Shown: positions 62,001 through 64,000 of the stretch, in pieces
Numbering within the stretch: position 1 is the first letter of the stretch
Layout of the letters: every line of letters starts with the position of its first letter
Assembly (NCBI RefSeq): GCF_026262505.1
Contig: NW_026529243.1
Span: 1 to 64,000, forward strand
Length of the DNA: 64,000 nucleotides
Reading direction: 5' to 3'
Source of the DNA: Trichomonas vaginalis G3
Lineage: Eukaryota; Parabasalia; Trichomonadida; Trichomonadidae
Translations under genes and position numbers: made by a program
The notes under the pieces: model-generated
Database searches by the model: none
Seen by the model: only the letters and a program-made list of their open reading frames with translations
Told to the model about the DNA's origin: nothing

Positions 62001-62267
62001 CAAATTCATTTGACTTTGAGGGTTATAGGCTGTTCCGTCTGCAGCTCCACCATAGCCTGCCATTTTCGCTAAAAGTGCCGCTCTTAAACCTCCACTCTGT
62101 GCACCAATAACTCGGTTTAAAAGCATAGGGTTGCTTGACATTTGTTGCAACATAGTGGGGTCATTCATAATTTGTTGTTGCAACTGTTGTTGTGGTGTTA
62201 GTTTTACTATTGGATGTTTCAATGCTCTCTTCCTCTTACGTATATTCTTACGTAGCTTACGTGGCAT
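59067..62267 (-). pseudogene. Very large coiled-coil protein (~1,050 codons) (P2, fossil)
   Basis: Begins MPRKLRKNIRKRKRALKHPI at 62,267. Order: basic N-terminus; Gln-rich MLQQMSSNPMLLNRV; about 220 residues of Lys/Glu coiled coil; GTYVPAGGTYIPPNPPREAP linker with Gln/Pro/His tracts; then a C-terminal half with GNTDPNLFSFMAQHQNGYNL, PRYLMSELNDNSTFVMKRVK, acidic Glu/Gln linkers, NPDRWFINLQPQFQEVVDAM and FPFTKDILVTWKENQNGLQK. Largest gene of P2, next to the capsid gene and present in all three elements. Unrecognised; an internal scaffold, DNA-condensing or terminal protein are possibilities. Broken with a few breaks. Confidence 0.65.
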
Positions 62268-62282
62268 TTTAAGTGAAGTTAA

Positions 62283-63220
62283 AAACATTTACGATGAAGA
62301 AGTTTCGACAAAACATTTACGAAGAAATCATGAGTTTTCTACCCTCTTGAATTTTCATGAAATTTACACCAAAAATATATTTTATGTTAGAATGTTAGAT
62401 CTAACATGTTTTCTAACATGTTTTCTAACATCGTAGAAAACTCTTGAAAATCATGAAATTTACACCAAAAAATAATGTTTATGTTAGAATGTTAGATCTA
62501 ACCTTCTACCCTAAATTATATTTTTGGGTCCTTTACGCTCATTACGAAGAAGTCTTGACAAAACATTTACGATGAAGAAGTTTCGACAAAACATTTACGA
62601 AGAAATCATGAGTTTTCTACGATGTTAGAAAACATGTTAGAAAACGTGTTAGATCTAACATTCTAACATAAACATTATTTTTGGGTCATTTACGCTCATT
62701 ACGAAGAAGTCTTGACAAAACATTTACGTTCATGTTTGACAAAACATTTACGAAGAAGTCTTGACAAAACATTTACGATGAAATCATGACAAAACATTTA
62801 CGATGAAATCATGACAAAACATTTACGATGAAGAAGTTTCGACAAAACATTTACGAAGAAATCATGAGTTTTCTACGATGTTAGAAAACATGTTAGAAAA
62901 CGTGTTAGATCTAACATTCTAACATAAACATTATTTTTGGGTCATTTACGCTCATTACGAAGAAGTCTTGACAAAACATTTACGTTCATGTTTGACAAAA
63001 CATTTACGAAGAAGTCTTGACAAAACATTTACGATGAAATCATGACAAAACATTTACGATGAAATCATGACAAAAAAGTCAACGGCTGGTCGGCTGGGGT
63101 TCGGTCCTCCTCTTGGGTCTTGGGAAAAATTCTTAGGGCTGGAAGCCCTCCGAATAAAAACTTCATTTATACTAAACATCTTCAGGGCTAGAAGGCACGA
63201 AGTGCCTGGAAGCCCCACTA

Positions 63221-63258
<38 letters not shown>
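62283..63258 (-). repeat. P2 right terminal inverted repeat (~975 bp)
   Basis: Mirror of 38,082-39,025. Contains at least four GTTAGATCTAAC modules (near 62,395, 62,488, 62,648 and 62,905), many AAAACATTTACGATGAAATC-type iterons, the block CGGCTGGTCGGCTGGGGTTC, the GGGCTGGAAGCCC hairpin near 63,138, the terminal GGCACGAAGTGCC hairpin and 26 T. The iteron number differs between the two arms. Confidence 0.88.
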
Positions 63259-63259
<1 letters not shown>

Positions 63260-64000
63260 TTTTTATGATTGACTAAAGCAATCATATTTATTCATCATTA
63301 AATAAACAAAAAAATAATATTTGAGAGTTATTTCAAAAAAAAACACATTGAATTTATTAATTTGTCTCAATTTCAGTGTTATAAATTTTTATAATTTCAA
63401 TATTTTGAAATACACTTTTTAATATTTCAATATTTATGATATTTCAATGTATTAAGTGGTCTCAAATTGAGCTTCTCAAATATAAGTTGGCCTATTCAAA
63501 TAATAAAATTAAATAATATTTAAAATAATAAATAAAAGTGATTGAGGTCATAGCAAAACGGCTGTTTCAGTCATTAATTCTTAAAAATAAAAAGGGTAAA
63601 AACTAAATACAATGGGTAAAATTCAATAGTGTCTGTGCTATCGTTCAATTTGAAGGTGTCTTTTGAAACCGCAAGACACATTGAATTTTTGAATAGTGTA
63701 TTATGGTTTGACAGACACCAATGAAAAAAATAAAATGATATTTATTTTAAATATATAAGATCCTTATATAAAATATAAATATTTTATCGTTTTATTTTCT
63801 TGTTTTAGAAATGTTTTTTATTGAAAAATCAATAAAACTAACTCCAAAATAAAATTTTTGATTTAAAGACACTATGATGACACCAAGCAAATCTTCCAAG
63901 ACACCTATCGTCGGGAATCTAACAACCCTACTTGAATTTAGCTGATATGAGAAAGTTATGGAAATTGAAGCTATACTCTTCATTTTTTGAGAGGCAGCAA
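63259..64000. other. AT-rich flank to the right of P2
   Basis: Begins with the GTTTT target duplication. No convincing gene; TATTTCAATATTTATGATAT-like repeats near 63,400-63,450. A minus open frame of 63 residues at its end lacks any support. Confidence 0.6.

Larger units (their letters stand above)
38082..63258. mobile_element. P2: 25.2-kb Polinton-like virus element, end to end (fossil)
   Basis: Bounded by 27 A (38,082-38,108) plus GGTAGTGGGG and its mirror with 26 T (63,233-63,258). GTTTT is duplicated at 38,077-38,081 and 63,259-63,263. Long inverted repeats of about 950 bp. Left arm as in P1; the right part adds ATPase, HNH, SF3 helicase, capsid-like and large coiled-coil genes, mostly on minus. 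No family B polymerase is seen. It has both ends but is broken, with about twenty breaks across its genes. The two terminal repeats are nearly identical, so insertion or last conversion was recent. Confidence 0.88.

Noticed and set aside
38082-63258. Family B DNA polymerase
   Set aside because: I looked for long minus or plus coding with DTDS/YGDTDS-type motifs and saw none; the replication-type gene is an SF3 helicase.
63792-63983. 63-residue minus frame at the window end
   Set aside because: Too short and unsupported in AT-rich DNA.
1-64000. tRNA, rRNA, LINE or LTR retrotransposon genes
   Set aside because: No cloverleaf-like or rRNA-like stretch, no reverse transcriptase motif (F/YxDD context) seen on either strand. 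A systematic scan could not be run.

Overview
The window is a stretch of very AT-rich, repeat-packed eukaryotic DNA. No ordinary host gene, rRNA or tRNA is recognisable. Three Polinton/Maverick-type elements, nested DNA transposons, intronless genes and an Inr-like TCATTTT just upstream of one start codon point to a parabasalid, most likely Trichomonas vaginalis or a close relative. This assignment is inference.

Layout. (1) 1-6,148: right part of a virus-like element (P0), cut by the window edge. Its first 1.6 kb match P2 only noisily. Near its right end it carries an open frame that looks like a nucleoplasmin-type histone chaperone, next to an N-terminal frame with a PIP-box-like motif. (2) 6,149-11,332: a 16-bp AT satellite split by a 1.25-kb non-autonomous transposon (family Y), a zinc-finger gene fragment, a ~268-bp tandem repeat and a second Y copy. 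(3) 11,333-21,840: a Y element with its own DD34E transposase gene, into which at least four other elements have inserted. Three give clean target-site duplications of 5, 8 and 9 bp. Two of the inserts are filled with tandem arrays of near-perfect hairpins. (4) 21,966-36,136: a 14.2-kb virus-like element (P1) with A-tract ends and a 5-bp target duplication (AAATT). (5) 36,137-38,081: AT-rich spacer. (6) 38,082-63,258: a 25.2-kb virus-like element (P2), end to end, with ~950-bp inverted repeats and a 5-bp target duplication (GTTTT). (7) 63,259-64,000: AT-rich spacer.

P1 and P2 share a left arm: D12 adenine methyltransferase, a 43-aa membrane microprotein, small structural-looking proteins, a trimeric-fibre-like protein ending in a phage tail-collar-like domain, an rve integrase, and KilA-N/T5orf172 (Bro-like) genes. 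P2 also has a packaging-ATPase region, an HNH endonuclease, an SF3 (D5-like) helicase, a probable double-jelly-roll major capsid gene, a possible minor capsid gene and a very large coiled-coil protein. I see no family B DNA polymerase in P2, so its replication module looks like that of polinton-like viruses and virophages rather than a classical Polinton. P1 keeps ends, integrase and accessory genes but has lost the capsid/helicase/ATPase block. All three are treated as fossils: P2 has about twenty breaks, P1 a handful, P0 many.

The most unusual signals are the hairpin arrays in nested transposons, the nucleoplasmin-like gene in P0, a 2.1-kb satellite in P1 partly built from a KilA-N coding segment, and stalk swapping in the fibre gene between P1 and P2.
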